64,000 bases of DNA from contig OY970240.1 of assembly GCA_963715445.1 (NCBI GenBank), positions 248,001 through 312,000 on the forward strand, read 5' to 3'. The stretch comes from JAAYBF01 sp963715445. GTDB taxonomy: Bacteria; Actinomycetota; Thermoleophilia; Solirubrobacterales; Thermoleophilaceae. The notes under the pieces are model-generated. The model did no database searches and had not been told where the DNA came from. It was given only the letters and a program-made list of their open reading frames with translations. Of the stretch, positions 1-7,687 are shown piece by piece. Numbering within the stretch: position 1 is the first letter of the stretch; each line of letters opens with the position of its first letter. The position numbers and the translations under genes were made by a program.

Positions 1-220
1 GATGACCACCGACAGGGTCTACCGCGCCGCCATGTCGCGCGAGGAGGCGCTGGAGGAGCTCGTGTCGAACGCCGGCACCCAGTTCGACCCGGACATCATC
101 ACGGCGCTGACCAGCGTCATCGAGCGCTTCGAGCCCGAGGCGTTCAGCGCAGCCGACGACGTCAGGGCGGTGCTCGCAGAGAACGCCATCTCCGCGCGCC
201 GCATGGGCGCCGCCGTCTAG
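1..220 (+). CDS. HD-GYP domain protein, C-terminal fragment
   Basis: Only the last ~72 codons lie in the window; the gene starts upstream and the frame is open from the first base, so the apparent ATG at position 2 is internal. The sequence TTDRVYRAAMSREEALEEL followed by AGTQFDPDII is the typical C-terminal end of HD-GYP domains (cyclic-di-GMP phosphodiesterase family), where the TDR-Y-A-S run follows the HD-GYP metal-binding motifs. Whether the missing part carries catalytic HD and GYP residues or a sensor domain cannot be seen. It converges on the MFS gene 18 bp downstream. Confidence 0.8.
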   Translation, partial: MTTDRVYRAAMSREEALEELVSNAGTQFDPDIITALTSVIERFEPEAFSAADDVRAVLAENAISARRMGAAV

Positions 221-238
221 CGGGCGGGACCCTCCGCG

Positions 239-1468
239 TCAGAGCCGGGCAGCTTCGGCAACCGGCTCCTCGGCGAGCCACTCCGTTCGCAACGCCATCG
301 CCGATACGGCGAAGACGAGCAGTGCCGCCCCGCCCGCCGCCAGGATCAGCTCTCTGGAGCCGAGCGCCGAGACGAGCCCTCCTCCGGCGAGGAAGGCGAT
401 GCCGAACGCCCAGGCCGTGAGCGCGTCCTTGACCCCGAAGATCCGCCCCACGAGCCGATCGGGCACGGCCGCCTGGATCAGCAGCCGCTCGTACACGAGC
501 AGCAGGCCGTTGCCGAAGCCGGAGAATGTGAAGGTCAGCGCGGCAAGCGCATAGCTCGAGGCCACGCCGGTGAGCAGCAGGCTGACGCCGATCGCCAGCA
601 GGCCCGCCAGGTAGCGGCGCTTCAGCAGCGGCTTCGGGCCGCCCTTCGAGCCGACTAGGGAGCCGCCCACGAAGCCGATCCCGAAGCAGGTCACGAGCAG
701 CGAGAACTCGCTGTCGCTCGCTCCGAGCTCCTGCGTCACGAAGAACAGCTCGGCCACGTTGAAGAGCCCGGCGCACACCAGTCCTGCCGCGGAGCCCATG
801 AGGACGATCCTGATGTCTCTCATCCCCACGGTCGCGCGTACGCCCTCCCTGGTCTCCCAGAGCAGCGAATGGTGCTCCTCGGGGCGCTCGGGCGCCTCCC
901 CGAAGCGCAGCCAGGCCAGCAGCGCCGCCGAGCAGGCGAAGGTCGCGGCGTTCACCGCCATGATCGTCTCGGGTCCGCCGGCCACCAGCAGCGCCGTGCC
1001 GATCGCCGGCCCGACGGTGAAGCCGAGATCTCCGACGATGCCGTAAAGCGCCGTGGCCGCCGGCGTCCGCGTGCGGTCGTCCACGATGCTCGGCAGCGAC
1101 GCGAGCGCCGCGGGCGTGAAGAGCCCCGTTCCGACCCCGGCCAGCGCGGCGAACAGGACCGTCGCGGTGAAGCTGTCGACGAGCGCGACGCCGGCGAAGG
1201 CGGCCACGCGCAGGACGTCGGCCAGCACCGCGCACCACTTGCGCGACCAGCGGTCGGCCAGAGCGCCGAACAGCGGGCCCAGCAGCATCGCCGGGAGCAG
1301 ATCGGCGATCAGCACCAAGCTGACCGCCCAAGGAGAGTGAAAGCGCTCGTAGGCGATCAGCAGAAGGGCTACGTAGCCCGCCCCGGTGCCCAGAGAGGAT
1401 TGAGCCAGCGCCACGAAGAAGACCCGTGCGCGGCGCTCATATCTGAGGAGTTCGAGGGTCTCGCGCAT
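239..1468 (-). CDS. MFS efflux transporter (12 TM, EntS/MFS_3 type)
   Basis: A 409-residue polytopic membrane protein with about 12 hydrophobic segments. The loop between TM2 and TM3 carries the MFS motif A-like GALADRWSRK, and the central loop near residues 195-215 is charged, as in the EntS/MFS_3 group that exports siderophores, macrolides and other small molecules. The substrate cannot be read from sequence. ATG at 1468 has no good Shine-Dalgarno; a TAGGTT hexamer sits 15 nt upstream (1484-1489). The 320 bp before the gene hold a tiny ORF, an intrinsic terminator pointing at this gene and two dyads, so conditional expression is likely. It is a single gene, not part of the opp operon, whose last stop is at 1789. 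Confidence 0.88.
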   Translation of the reverse strand: MRETLELLRYERRARVFFVALAQSSLGTGAGYVALLLIAYERFHSPWAVSLVLIADLLPAMLLGPLFGALADRWSRKWCAVLADVLRVAAFAGVALVDSFTATVLFAALAGVGTGLFTPAALASLPSIVDDRTRTPAATALYGIVGDLGFTVGPAIGTALLVAGGPETIMAVNAATFACSAALLAWLRFGEAPERPEEHHSLLWETREGVRATVGMRDIRIVLMGSAAGLVCAGLFNVAELFFVTQELGASDSEFSLLVTCFGIGFVGGSLVGSKGGPKPLLKRRYLAGLLAIGVSLLLTGVASSYALAALTFTFSGFGNGLLLVYERLLIQAAVPDRLVGRIFGVKDALTAWAFGIAFLAGGGLVSALGSRELILAAGGAALLVFAVSAMALRTEWLAEEPVAEAARL

Positions 1469-1522
1469 GGGCAGGCTGGGACTAACCTAGAAGAGAGCAC
1501 CCGTTCGGGCCAGAGTGGGCGC

Positions 1523-1553
1523 AAAAAAAGGGCCGCGCCCTGAGGCGCGGCCC
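1523..1553 (-). terminator. Intrinsic terminator in the leader of the MFS gene
   Basis: On the minus strand a perfect 10-bp stem (1544-1553 with 1530-1539) closes a 4-nt loop and is followed by seven U (1529-1523). It is the clearest intrinsic terminator in the window. It lies 20 nt after a 5-codon ORF and 54 nt before the MFS start codon, so it would stop transcripts before they reach the exporter gene. It may also end read-through from the opp operon, whose stop codon is 235 nt upstream. Confidence 0.85.
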
Positions 1554-1572
1554 TGTACTGCCTATCTACTGC

Positions 1573-1590
1573 TTAGCGCTTGTACGGCAT
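1573..1590 (-). CDS. Possible 5-codon leader peptide MPYKR
   Basis: ATG CCG TAC AAG CGC TAA on the minus strand, preceded by a strong Shine-Dalgarno GGGAGGT (1599-1605) with 8 nt spacing, which is rare before genes in this window. The stop codon is 19 nt before the stem of the intrinsic terminator at 1530-1553. Short ORFs placed like this in front of efflux or ribosome-protection genes usually act as translation-sensing leaders. No known arrest motif is recognisable, and chance cannot be excluded for so short an ORF; the case rests on the strong ribosome site plus the terminator. Confidence 0.45.
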   Translation of the reverse strand: MPYKR

Positions 1591-1666
1591 TCGGGTGAAC
1601 CTCCCTCGAATATTTTCCGGGGGTCTCTTCTCTCTCGATCTTGCACAGGTTGCAGGGCAAACCCAG

Positions 1667-1698
1667 CGCCCTATGCACAACTTATTGTGCCATAGGCG
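1667..1698. promoter_or_regulatory. Imperfect 14+14 nt dyad, probable operator
   Basis: The arms are CGCCCTATGCACAA (1667-1680) and TTGTGCCATAGGCG (1685-1698), separated by CTTA. The inner GCACAA/TTGTGC is a perfect inverted repeat and the outer parts match with compensating one-base shifts. It is suitable for a dimeric repressor of the MarR/TetR size class. It lies about 200 bp before the MFS gene and 77 bp upstream of the small leader ORF. A second related dyad is at 1718-1736. The region is less GC-rich than its surroundings. No regulator gene is adjacent. Confidence 0.5.
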
Positions 1699-1717
1699 TT
1701 AGAACTGCGCCAGTTTC

Positions 1718-1736
1718 CTGCACCAAATTGTGCAAG
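1718..1736. promoter_or_regulatory. Second TGCAC/GTGCA dyad upstream of the MFS gene
   Basis: CTGCACCAAATTGTGCAAG pairs half-sites CTGCACCAA and, on the other strand, CTTGCACAA. The half-site matches the inner part of the dyad at 1667-1698, and a further single TTGCACA copy is at 1641-1647. On the minus strand TTGGTG (1720-1725) followed 17 nt later by TCTAAC (1697-1702) is a possible, weak promoter whose downstream part is covered by the first dyad. The gap 1469-1788 therefore looks like a control region rather than empty sequence. Confidence 0.4.
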
Positions 1737-1788
1737 TGCTCGCCCCGCCCGGGGCCGGCAGCGCACCCCCAAGGGACGCGCAAAGCTG

Positions 1789-2850
1789 CTAGGGGAGGGC
1801 CGGCTGCGCCTCGCCCGAGGCCACGGGGCTCATGGGCGAGCGGGTTGCCGCGGCGATCTCCGCGGCGCTGACTCCGAGCGGGTGATGGCAGGCGGCCAGG
1901 TGGCCGCCGGCATAGGCGGTGAGAGGCGGCTCGACGGCCCTGCAGATGTCCGTCGCACGCGGGCAGCGGGGGTGGAACACGCAGCCGGACGGCGGCGAGA
2001 CGGGGTTCGGCGGCTCACCCGGCATGACGATCCGCTCACGAGCGCGGCTCTCTCGCGGGTCGGGCACCGGGACGGCCGCCAGGAGCGCTTCCGTGTACGG
2101 GTGGATCGGCTTGACGTACAGCTCCTCCGCCGGCGATACCTCCATCAGCTTTCCGAGGTACATGACCGCTATGCGGTCCGAGACGTGCCGGACGACGCTG
2201 AGGTCGTGCGCCACGAGCAGGTAGGACAGCCCGAGCTCGCGCTGCAGGTCCTCGAGCAGGTTGACGATCTGCGCCTGCACCGATACGTCAAGCGCGGACA
2301 CCGGCTCGTCGAGCACCAGGAGGTCCGGCTCGAGCGCCAGCGCGCGGGCGATCCCAATGCGCTGCCGCTGGCCGCCGGAGAACTCGTGCGGATAGCGGCC
2401 GGCGTGCTCTCGCGCCAGCCCGACCTGCTCCAGCAGGCGGTCGACGCGCGCCGCGGCGTCGCCGCGGGTGGCTCCGTGGAGGCGCAGCGGCATGGAGATC
2501 GCCTGGCGCACCGTCTTGCGCGGGTTGAGCGACCCGAAGGGGTCCTGGAAGACCATCTGCAGCCGGCGGCGCAGCGGGGTGAGCGCTCGCCGGCCCGCGT
2601 GGGTGATGTCCTCGCCGCCGAAGCGCAGGCTTCCCGAGGTGGGCTCCAGCAGCCGGACGAGCGCCCTCGAGAGGGTCGACTTGCCGCAGCCCGACTCCCC
2701 CACGAGCCCCAGCGTCTCTCCGGCGCACAGCTCGAAGCTCACATCGTCCACGGCGTGCACGTGGCCGGCTGCGCGCTCCCGCAGCAGCCCGCCCTTGACA
2801 GGGAAGTGCAGCTCGAGGTGCTCGACCTCCAGCAGCGGGGAGTCGCTCAC
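1789..2850 (-). CDS. oppF: Oligopeptide/dipeptide ABC transporter ATPase, OppF type
   Basis: A 353-residue cytoplasmic ATPase that powers peptide import with OppD. Visible are Walker A GESGCGKSTL, the signature SGGQRQRIGIARAL, Walker B LLVLDEP with catalytic Glu, and the C-terminal oligopeptide-transporter motif with paired cysteines (GCVFHPRCP, then DICR). The reading frame stays open upstream to 3132 but that part is shadow sequence. GTG at 2850 is chosen because it gives the family N-terminus (SPLLEVEHLEL) and overlaps the oppD stop as GTGA. It is the last gene of the operon oppA-C-B-D-F. Confidence 0.93.
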   Translation of the reverse strand: MSDSPLLEVEHLELHFPVKGGLLRERAAGHVHAVDDVSFELCAGETLGLVGESGCGKSTLSRALVRLLEPTSGSLRFGGEDITHAGRRALTPLRRRLQMVFQDPFGSLNPRKTVRQAISMPLRLHGATRGDAAARVDRLLEQVGLAREHAGRYPHEFSGGQRQRIGIARALALEPDLLVLDEPVSALDVSVQAQIVNLLEDLQRELGLSYLLVAHDLSVVRHVSDRIAVMYLGKLMEVSPAEELYVKPIHPYTEALLAAVPVPDPRESRARERIVMPGEPPNPVSPPSGCVFHPRCPRATDICRAVEPPLTAYAGGHLAACHHPLGVSAAEIAAATRSPMSPVASGEAQPALP

Positions 2851-3893
2851 GAGCGGGTCTCCCGGGGCGCCGCAAGGCCGATCTGGCCCTCCACCACGCG
2901 CAGCTCCCGCTTGCGCTCCGCTTCGATCCAGCAGCGATCCATGTGTCCCGGAGCGCCGCCGCGAGCCTCGAGCGGCGGCTCCTCCGCACACTGCTCGAAG
3001 CGGTGCGGGCAGCGTGGCCGGAAGCGGCAGCCCGACGGCCGGTCCGCAAGCGATGGAGGGCTCCCGGCGATTGCCGGCAGGCGGTCGAGGCGGGGCCTGT
3101 CGATTCGCGTGATCGAGCCCAGCAGGCCCCATGTGTAGGGGTGCTGCGGGTCGTAGAACAGCTCGTCGAGCGTGCCCTGCTCGACGATCTGGCCCGCGTA
3201 CATGACCGCCACGCGGTCGGCTATGCCGGCAACGACGCCCAGGTCGTGCGTCACGAGGATCACGGCCATCCCGGTCTCGTCGCGCAGCTCCCGGATCCGC
3301 TCCAGGATCTGCGCCTGGATCGTCACGTCGAGCGCCGTGGTGGGCTCGTCGGCGATCAGCACGCTCGGGTCGCAGGACAGGGCGAGCGCGATCATCACGC
3401 GCTGGCGCATCCCGCCTGAGAGCTCGTGCGGGTAGGCGCGAGCGCGCTCCGAGGCGGTCGGCATGCCCACCCGCTCCAGCAGCGCCACCGCTCGCGCATG
3501 CGCCTCCGCGTCCGGAACCCGTCCGTGGGCCTGTATCTGCTCGACGATCTGCGCTCCGATGCGGTGCACCGGGTTGAGCGAGGTCATCGGGTCCTGGAAG
3601 ACCATCGCGATCTCCGCCCCGCGGATCCGGCGCAGCTCTCCGTCGGACGCCCCGACCAGGTCGGTGCCGCGGTACTCGGCCGTCCCCTTGAAGCTCGCGT
3701 TCGGGGATCGGGTGAGCCCCATCAGCGTCATCGCCGTCACCGACTTGCCCGAGCCCGATTCGCCGACCACCGCCAGTATCTCGCCCGGGCGCAGGTCGAA
3801 GGAGACCCCGTCCACCGCACGGACCACGCCCTCCTCGGTGGCGAACGAGACCTCGAGCCCGCGAACGCTGAGCAGCGGCTCGGAGGCGCTCAC
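2847..3893 (-). CDS. oppD: Oligopeptide/dipeptide ABC transporter ATPase, OppD type
   Basis: A 348-residue partner ATPase of OppF. Motifs seen are Walker A GESGSGKSVTAMTLMGL, signature LSGGMRQRVMIALAL (the GM form usual in OppD/DppD), Walker B VLIADEPTTALDVT, and a C-terminal RFRPRCP-type cysteine motif. GTG at 3893 overlaps the permease stop codon as GTGA and gives the usual start (PLLSVRGLEVSF). An open frame up to 4673 is not part of the gene. Transcribed with the permeases and the lipoprotein upstream. Confidence 0.93.
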   Translation of the reverse strand: MSASEPLLSVRGLEVSFATEEGVVRAVDGVSFDLRPGEILAVVGESGSGKSVTAMTLMGLTRSPNASFKGTAEYRGTDLVGASDGELRRIRGAEIAMVFQDPMTSLNPVHRIGAQIVEQIQAHGRVPDAEAHARAVALLERVGMPTASERARAYPHELSGGMRQRVMIALALSCDPSVLIADEPTTALDVTIQAQILERIRELRDETGMAVILVTHDLGVVAGIADRVAVMYAGQIVEQGTLDELFYDPQHPYTWGLLGSITRIDRPRLDRLPAIAGSPPSLADRPSGCRFRPRCPHRFEQCAEEPPLEARGGAPGHMDRCWIEAERKRELRVVEGQIGLAAPRETRS

Positions 3894-4837
3894 GTGACTC
3901 GCACCCGCGGGTCGAGCAGCGCGTAGGCGATGTCCACCACCGTGTTGAAGATGACGATGAAGAAGGCGCCGAACAGGGTCACCGCCAGCACGGGCGGCAC
4001 GTCGAGCGTGCCGATCGAGTCGGCTGCGTACTGCCCCACCCCCTGCAGGTCGAAGACCGTCTCCGTGAGGATCGCCGCGCCGCCCACGACGGCGCCGAAA
4101 TCGAGCCCCCAGAGCGTCACGATCGGAACCATCGAGTTGCGCAGCACGTGCCGGAGCAGGACCTGGCGCTCGGAGAGGCCCTTCGCCCGGGCGGTGCGCA
4201 CGAAGTCCTCGCCCATCGTGTCCAGGACGTTCGCGCGCAGCACCTGCGAGTAGACGCCGATGAAGAGGACGGCGAGGGCGAACCACGGCATCGCCAGGTG
4301 GTAGGCCCAGTCGACCGGATCCTCCGTGAGGGGCACGTAGCCGCTGTTGGGGAAGAGCCCCGCCTTGAAGCCCAGGTAATAGCTCATCAGCGCACCGAGC
4401 CAGAACACCGGCACCGAGATGCCGATCAGCGCCAGCACCGTGAGCAGGCGGTCGGTGAAGCCCCCCGCGTGCATCGCGCTGAAGAGGCCGAGCGCGACGG
4501 CGAAGATCATCCAGATGATCGCTCCCCCGATCGCCAGCGAGAGCGTCCGCGGCAGGCCCTTGAGGATCTCGTCGCGCACGTTGAGCTGCGTGAAGTAGGA
4601 GATCGCGCTGCCGCTGAAGACCTTCTCCATCGTCGTCACGTACTGCGCCGGGAGCGACTCGTCGAAGCTCCACTCCTCGCGGATCGCCTGGACCTGCGTC
4701 TCTGTGGGGGACTTGCCCGCCATGCGCGTGGCGGGATCCCCGTTCGGGATCACGTTGAAGATCAGGAAGGTCAGCACCGAGACGGCGAAGAGCACCAGCG
4801 TCATCTGGACCAGCCGGCGCGCGATGAAGGAGCCCAT
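3890..4837 (-). CDS. oppB: Peptide ABC transporter permease, OppB/DppB type
   Basis: A 315-residue inner-membrane permease with about six TM segments. It begins with the signature of DppB/OppB proteins (FIARRLVQMTLVLFAVSVLTF) and ends with LLDPRVRV. The EAA-type coupling loop is seen in DFVRTARAKGLSERQVLLRHVLRN. It forms the translocation pore with OppC. ATG at 4837 is preceded by AGGAGG, which overlaps the stop codon of oppC 9 bp upstream, so translation of the two is probably coupled. Confidence 0.93.
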   Translation of the reverse strand: MGSFIARRLVQMTLVLFAVSVLTFLIFNVIPNGDPATRMAGKSPTETQVQAIREEWSFDESLPAQYVTTMEKVFSGSAISYFTQLNVRDEILKGLPRTLSLAIGGAIIWMIFAVALGLFSAMHAGGFTDRLLTVLALIGISVPVFWLGALMSYYLGFKAGLFPNSGYVPLTEDPVDWAYHLAMPWFALAVLFIGVYSQVLRANVLDTMGEDFVRTARAKGLSERQVLLRHVLRNSMVPIVTLWGLDFGAVVGGAAILTETVFDLQGVGQYAADSIGTLDVPPVLAVTLFGAFFIVIFNTVVDIAYALLDPRVRVT

Positions 4838-4846
4838 GCCTGCCTC

Positions 4847-5875
4847 CTAGCCCCGCGCCAGCGCCTTCGCGCGCGGGTCGAACGCCGTGCGCACGCCGTC
4901 ACCGAAGACGTTCAGCGCGAGGACCGTGAGCACCAGCATCGCTCCGGGCACGATCGCCAGGTGGGGCGCCGTGATGATCCGCTCGACGCCCGTCTGGATC
5001 ATGTTCCCCCAGGAGGGCTGCGGATCCCTCACCCCCGCGCCGAGGAACGAGAGCGCCGCCTCGAGCAGGATCGCGTTCGCCACCAGCAGCGGGAAGAAGG
5101 CCACGATCGTCGATGCGAGGTTCGGCAGCAGCTCGGAGAGCATCGTCCGCGTGGGCCCCGCGCCCTGCGCGCGCGCCGCCTCCACGAACTCCTTCTCCCT
5201 CAGGGAGAGGACCTGCCCCCGGATCGGGCGCGCCATGTAGGGGATGTAGACCACCGCGATCACGAGGATCGGGATCAGCTTCGAGTCCCCGGCGATCTCC
5301 AGCGGGCCGATCTGGAGTCCTCCGACGGCGAAGGCGGTGCCGAAGGCCACGCCGAGGAGGATCACCGGGAAGGCCCAGATCAGGTCGAGCAGTGGACGCA
5401 CGACCGCGTCCACCCAGCCGCGGAAGTAGCCCGCGAGGAGGCCCATCGCCACACCGAGCAGCGCCGTGAGCAGCGCGGCCGAGATGCCGATCAGCAGGGA
5501 GTTGCGCGCTCCGTAGAGCAGCCGGACCATGATGTCGCGCCCGTTGTCATCGGCGCCGAGGAAGTACTCGCCGCGCCACTGCGGGCCGATCGGGATGCCC
5601 TCCACCGAGACGACGTCGGTCGGCTCGCCGTCGATCTCGATCTTGCCGGTGAGGTTGTTCTCCTCCAGGCTGCGCCCGGCGACCTGGCTGGACCAGAGCG
5701 GGGCCGCGAGGGCAACCGCCACCAGGAGCGCGAACAGGATGCCGAAGGCGATCGCGACCCGATTGCGCAGCAGGCGCCGCAAGCCCGCCTGCCACGGCCC
5801 CCTTCCCGGCGCGGGAGCGCCCAGGGCGCTCCCGCCCGCGATGGCCGGGAGCTCAGCTGAGATCTCGGCCGCCAT
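4847..5875 (-). CDS. oppC: Peptide ABC transporter permease, OppC/DppC type
   Basis: A 342-residue permease. The first ~45 residues are a cytoplasmic tail rich in Ala/Gly; a first TM segment (VAIAFGILFALLVAVALAAP) is followed by a soluble insertion of ~60 residues, then the five-TM core. The insertion GADDNGRDIMVRLLYGARNSL and the coupling loop FVEAARAQGAGPTRTMLSELLPN are standard for DppC/OppC. It lies 14 bp after oppA and 9 bp before oppB. Confidence 0.92.
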   Translation of the reverse strand: MAAEISAELPAIAGGSALGAPAPGRGPWQAGLRRLLRNRVAIAFGILFALLVAVALAAPLWSSQVAGRSLEENNLTGKIEIDGEPTDVVSVEGIPIGPQWRGEYFLGADDNGRDIMVRLLYGARNSLLIGISAALLTALLGVAMGLLAGYFRGWVDAVVRPLLDLIWAFPVILLGVAFGTAFAVGGLQIGPLEIAGDSKLIPILVIAVVYIPYMARPIRGQVLSLREKEFVEAARAQGAGPTRTMLSELLPNLASTIVAFFPLLVANAILLEAALSFLGAGVRDPQPSWGNMIQTGVERIITAPHLAIVPGAMLVLTVLALNVFGDGVRTAFDPRAKALARG

Positions 5876-5889
5876 CGCTCAGACGCCGG

Positions 5890-7533
5890 CTACTTGAGGC
5901 AGAAGCTCGAGTAGTCGTTGCCGTAGAGCGGATGCACCACGGCGCAGTTCTCGAAGTCCATGCGGTCCGACATGAAGGTCGACAGCTCCTCCGCGCCGTA
6001 CGGAGCGATGTAGGACTTCTCGATCGCCCTGCGGTCGAGCGCGGCCCAGCGGTCGGCGGTGGCGGCCAGATCCGGCTCCTGGATCAGCTCCGCGATCCCC
6101 TCGTTGATCTCCCGGTCGTTCACATTGCCGGGGTTGGGATTGTTGGTCGGCTGGATCACCGTTCCGTCGATCTGCTGCATGAAGGTCGCGGGATGGGGGA
6201 AGTCCGGGTACCAGCTCAGGAGCCCTGTCTGCGCCTTGGTCTTGGCGTTGCCGACCGTGTTGAAGTAGACGGCGCCGTCCACCACGCGCAGGTCGGCGTC
6301 GAGGCCGATCTGGTTGAGCAGGTCGGTGTAGTACTGGCCGATGCTCGCGCGGTTGGAGTCGTTGTTGGCGTAGACGGTCACCTTCTCACCGGTCGCTCCC
6401 GCTTCATCGATCAGATCCTTCGCCGCGTCCACGTCGCCGGGACCGTCGGGGTCCCCGAACGGACAGGGGTCCAGCTCCTCGTGACCCGGGATTCCCGCTG
6501 GGATCAGGTTGCAGGTCGGCTCTAGGCGCCCGGCGAAGAGCCGCGCGATCGCGGTCGAGTCGATGGCGGTGTTGACGGCCTTGCGCACATCCTCGTCATC
6601 GAACGGCGGGATGCTCTGGTTGAGGAAGAAGTAGTAGGTCGAGAGCGTGGGCCACTGCTTGTAGCGATCGGCGTTCTGGGCCTTGATCTCGGGCAGCAGG
6701 TCGTTCGGCGGCGGATCCTGCATGTAGTCGAGCTTGCCGTTGATCACGTCCTGGGCCTGCCGGGAGTCCGACTTCACGATCTTGGTCGTGATCGTCTCGA
6801 TGTTCCCCTTCGGGATGTCCGGCAGGTCGAAGCCCTTGACCTGCTCCATCACGAACTCGCGGTTCGGAACCGACTTCGTGATCTCGTACGCGCCGACGCC
6901 GGGTGGCGGGCTCTCGGTGAGGTTCTTGATCGGCGTGTTGCCTGGCACCATGCCGGCGAAGTTCGTGGCCAGCACGTTGCTGAAGGTGCCGTCGGGGTCG
7001 TTGAGGTCGATCGTGACCTCGCCCGTGGCGTCGTCAGACTCGATGCCGGGAATGTCCGCCTTGGGATCGCCCGCCTCGACGTACTCGTCAGCGCCGGCGA
7101 TGCCGGAGAAGAGGTAGGAGCCGCCCGATTCGAGGTTCAGCACGCGCTTGACGGTGTGCTCGAAGTCGCTCGCCTTGACCGGCGTGCCGTCCGAGTACTC
7201 GAGATTGGCGCGCACGGTGAAGGAGTAGGTCTTGCCGCCGTCGCTGATGTCGGGCAGCGCCTCGGCGATGCCGGGGATCAGCTCGGAGCCCTCTTCGCCT
7301 TCGGCATGCCTGTAGGTGAGCGGCGGCGTGTACACCAGCCACAGCGGCTCCCAGGAGTTCGACGTGTAGGCGAGCGCAGGATCGAGCGAGTCGGGCTGGG
7401 AGGTCTGCGCGATCGTGATCGATCCGCCGGCCTTTCCGCTCCCCCCGTTCGACTCATCGTCGGAGCTTCCGCAGCCGACGGCGACAAGCGCCATCAATGC
7501 AGCGGCCGCAAGCGCACTACCGAGCCTTGTCAC
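5890..7533 (-). CDS. oppA: Peptide-binding lipoprotein, OppA/DppA type (SBP_bac_5)
   Basis: A 547-residue extracellular solute-binding protein that delivers peptides to the OppBCDF importer. From GTG 7533 the N-terminus has a basic start, a hydrophobic run and the lipobox LVAVGC, so it should be lipid-anchored. The family 5 pattern is clear (DPALAYTSNSWEPLWLVYTP; DGKTYSFTVRANLEYSDGTP). GTG 7533 is preceded by GGAGGA with 7 nt spacing and is preferred over the longer frame reaching 7572. It is the first gene of the transporter operon. Confidence 0.92.
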   Translation of the reverse strand: MTRLGSALAAAALMALVAVGCGSSDDESNGGSGKAGGSITIAQTSQPDSLDPALAYTSNSWEPLWLVYTPPLTYRHAEGEEGSELIPGIAEALPDISDGGKTYSFTVRANLEYSDGTPVKASDFEHTVKRVLNLESGGSYLFSGIAGADEYVEAGDPKADIPGIESDDATGEVTIDLNDPDGTFSNVLATNFAGMVPGNTPIKNLTESPPPGVGAYEITKSVPNREFVMEQVKGFDLPDIPKGNIETITTKIVKSDSRQAQDVINGKLDYMQDPPPNDLLPEIKAQNADRYKQWPTLSTYYFFLNQSIPPFDDEDVRKAVNTAIDSTAIARLFAGRLEPTCNLIPAGIPGHEELDPCPFGDPDGPGDVDAAKDLIDEAGATGEKVTVYANNDSNRASIGQYYTDLLNQIGLDADLRVVDGAVYFNTVGNAKTKAQTGLLSWYPDFPHPATFMQQIDGTVIQPTNNPNPGNVNDREINEGIAELIQEPDLAATADRWAALDRRAIEKSYIAPYGAEELSTFMSDRMDFENCAVVHPLYGNDYSSFCLK

Positions 7534-7566
7534 GCAGACGTCCTCCTGTGGAATACGGGTTGTGCG

Positions 7567-7581
7567 CCCCACAGCGTGGGG
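7567..7581 (-). promoter_or_regulatory. Small hairpin in the 5' region of oppA
   Basis: CCCCAC-AGC-GTGGGG forms a 6-bp stem with a 3-nt loop 34 nt before the oppA start codon. The gap 7534-7687 between the two peptide-binding lipoprotein genes otherwise shows only a strong ribosome binding site for oppA and a weak inverted repeat (GGCCCGC with GCGGGCC, around 7650-7680). I see no convincing promoter hexamers. The hairpin could be in the untranslated leader or mark an operator. Confidence 0.3.
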
Positions 7582-7687
7582 AACGATGCATACGACGGTC
7601 CGCCCTCAACGCGAGCGCGATGCCGACTCCCCCCATGTTCTGCCGAGAGGCCCGCTCTCCTGCTAGATCGCGCGGGCCACCCGACGA

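Noticed and set aside
1641..1871. 76-codon plus-strand ORF over the MFS control region and oppF end
   Set aside because: Covers the dyads and runs antisense into oppF; Pro/Arg-rich without domain.
4148..5860. 570-codon plus-strand frame opposite oppB/oppC
   Set aside because: Arg/Asp/Glu/His-rich shadow of the opp permeases, typical of antisense frames in high-GC genes; no domain, no ribosome site.
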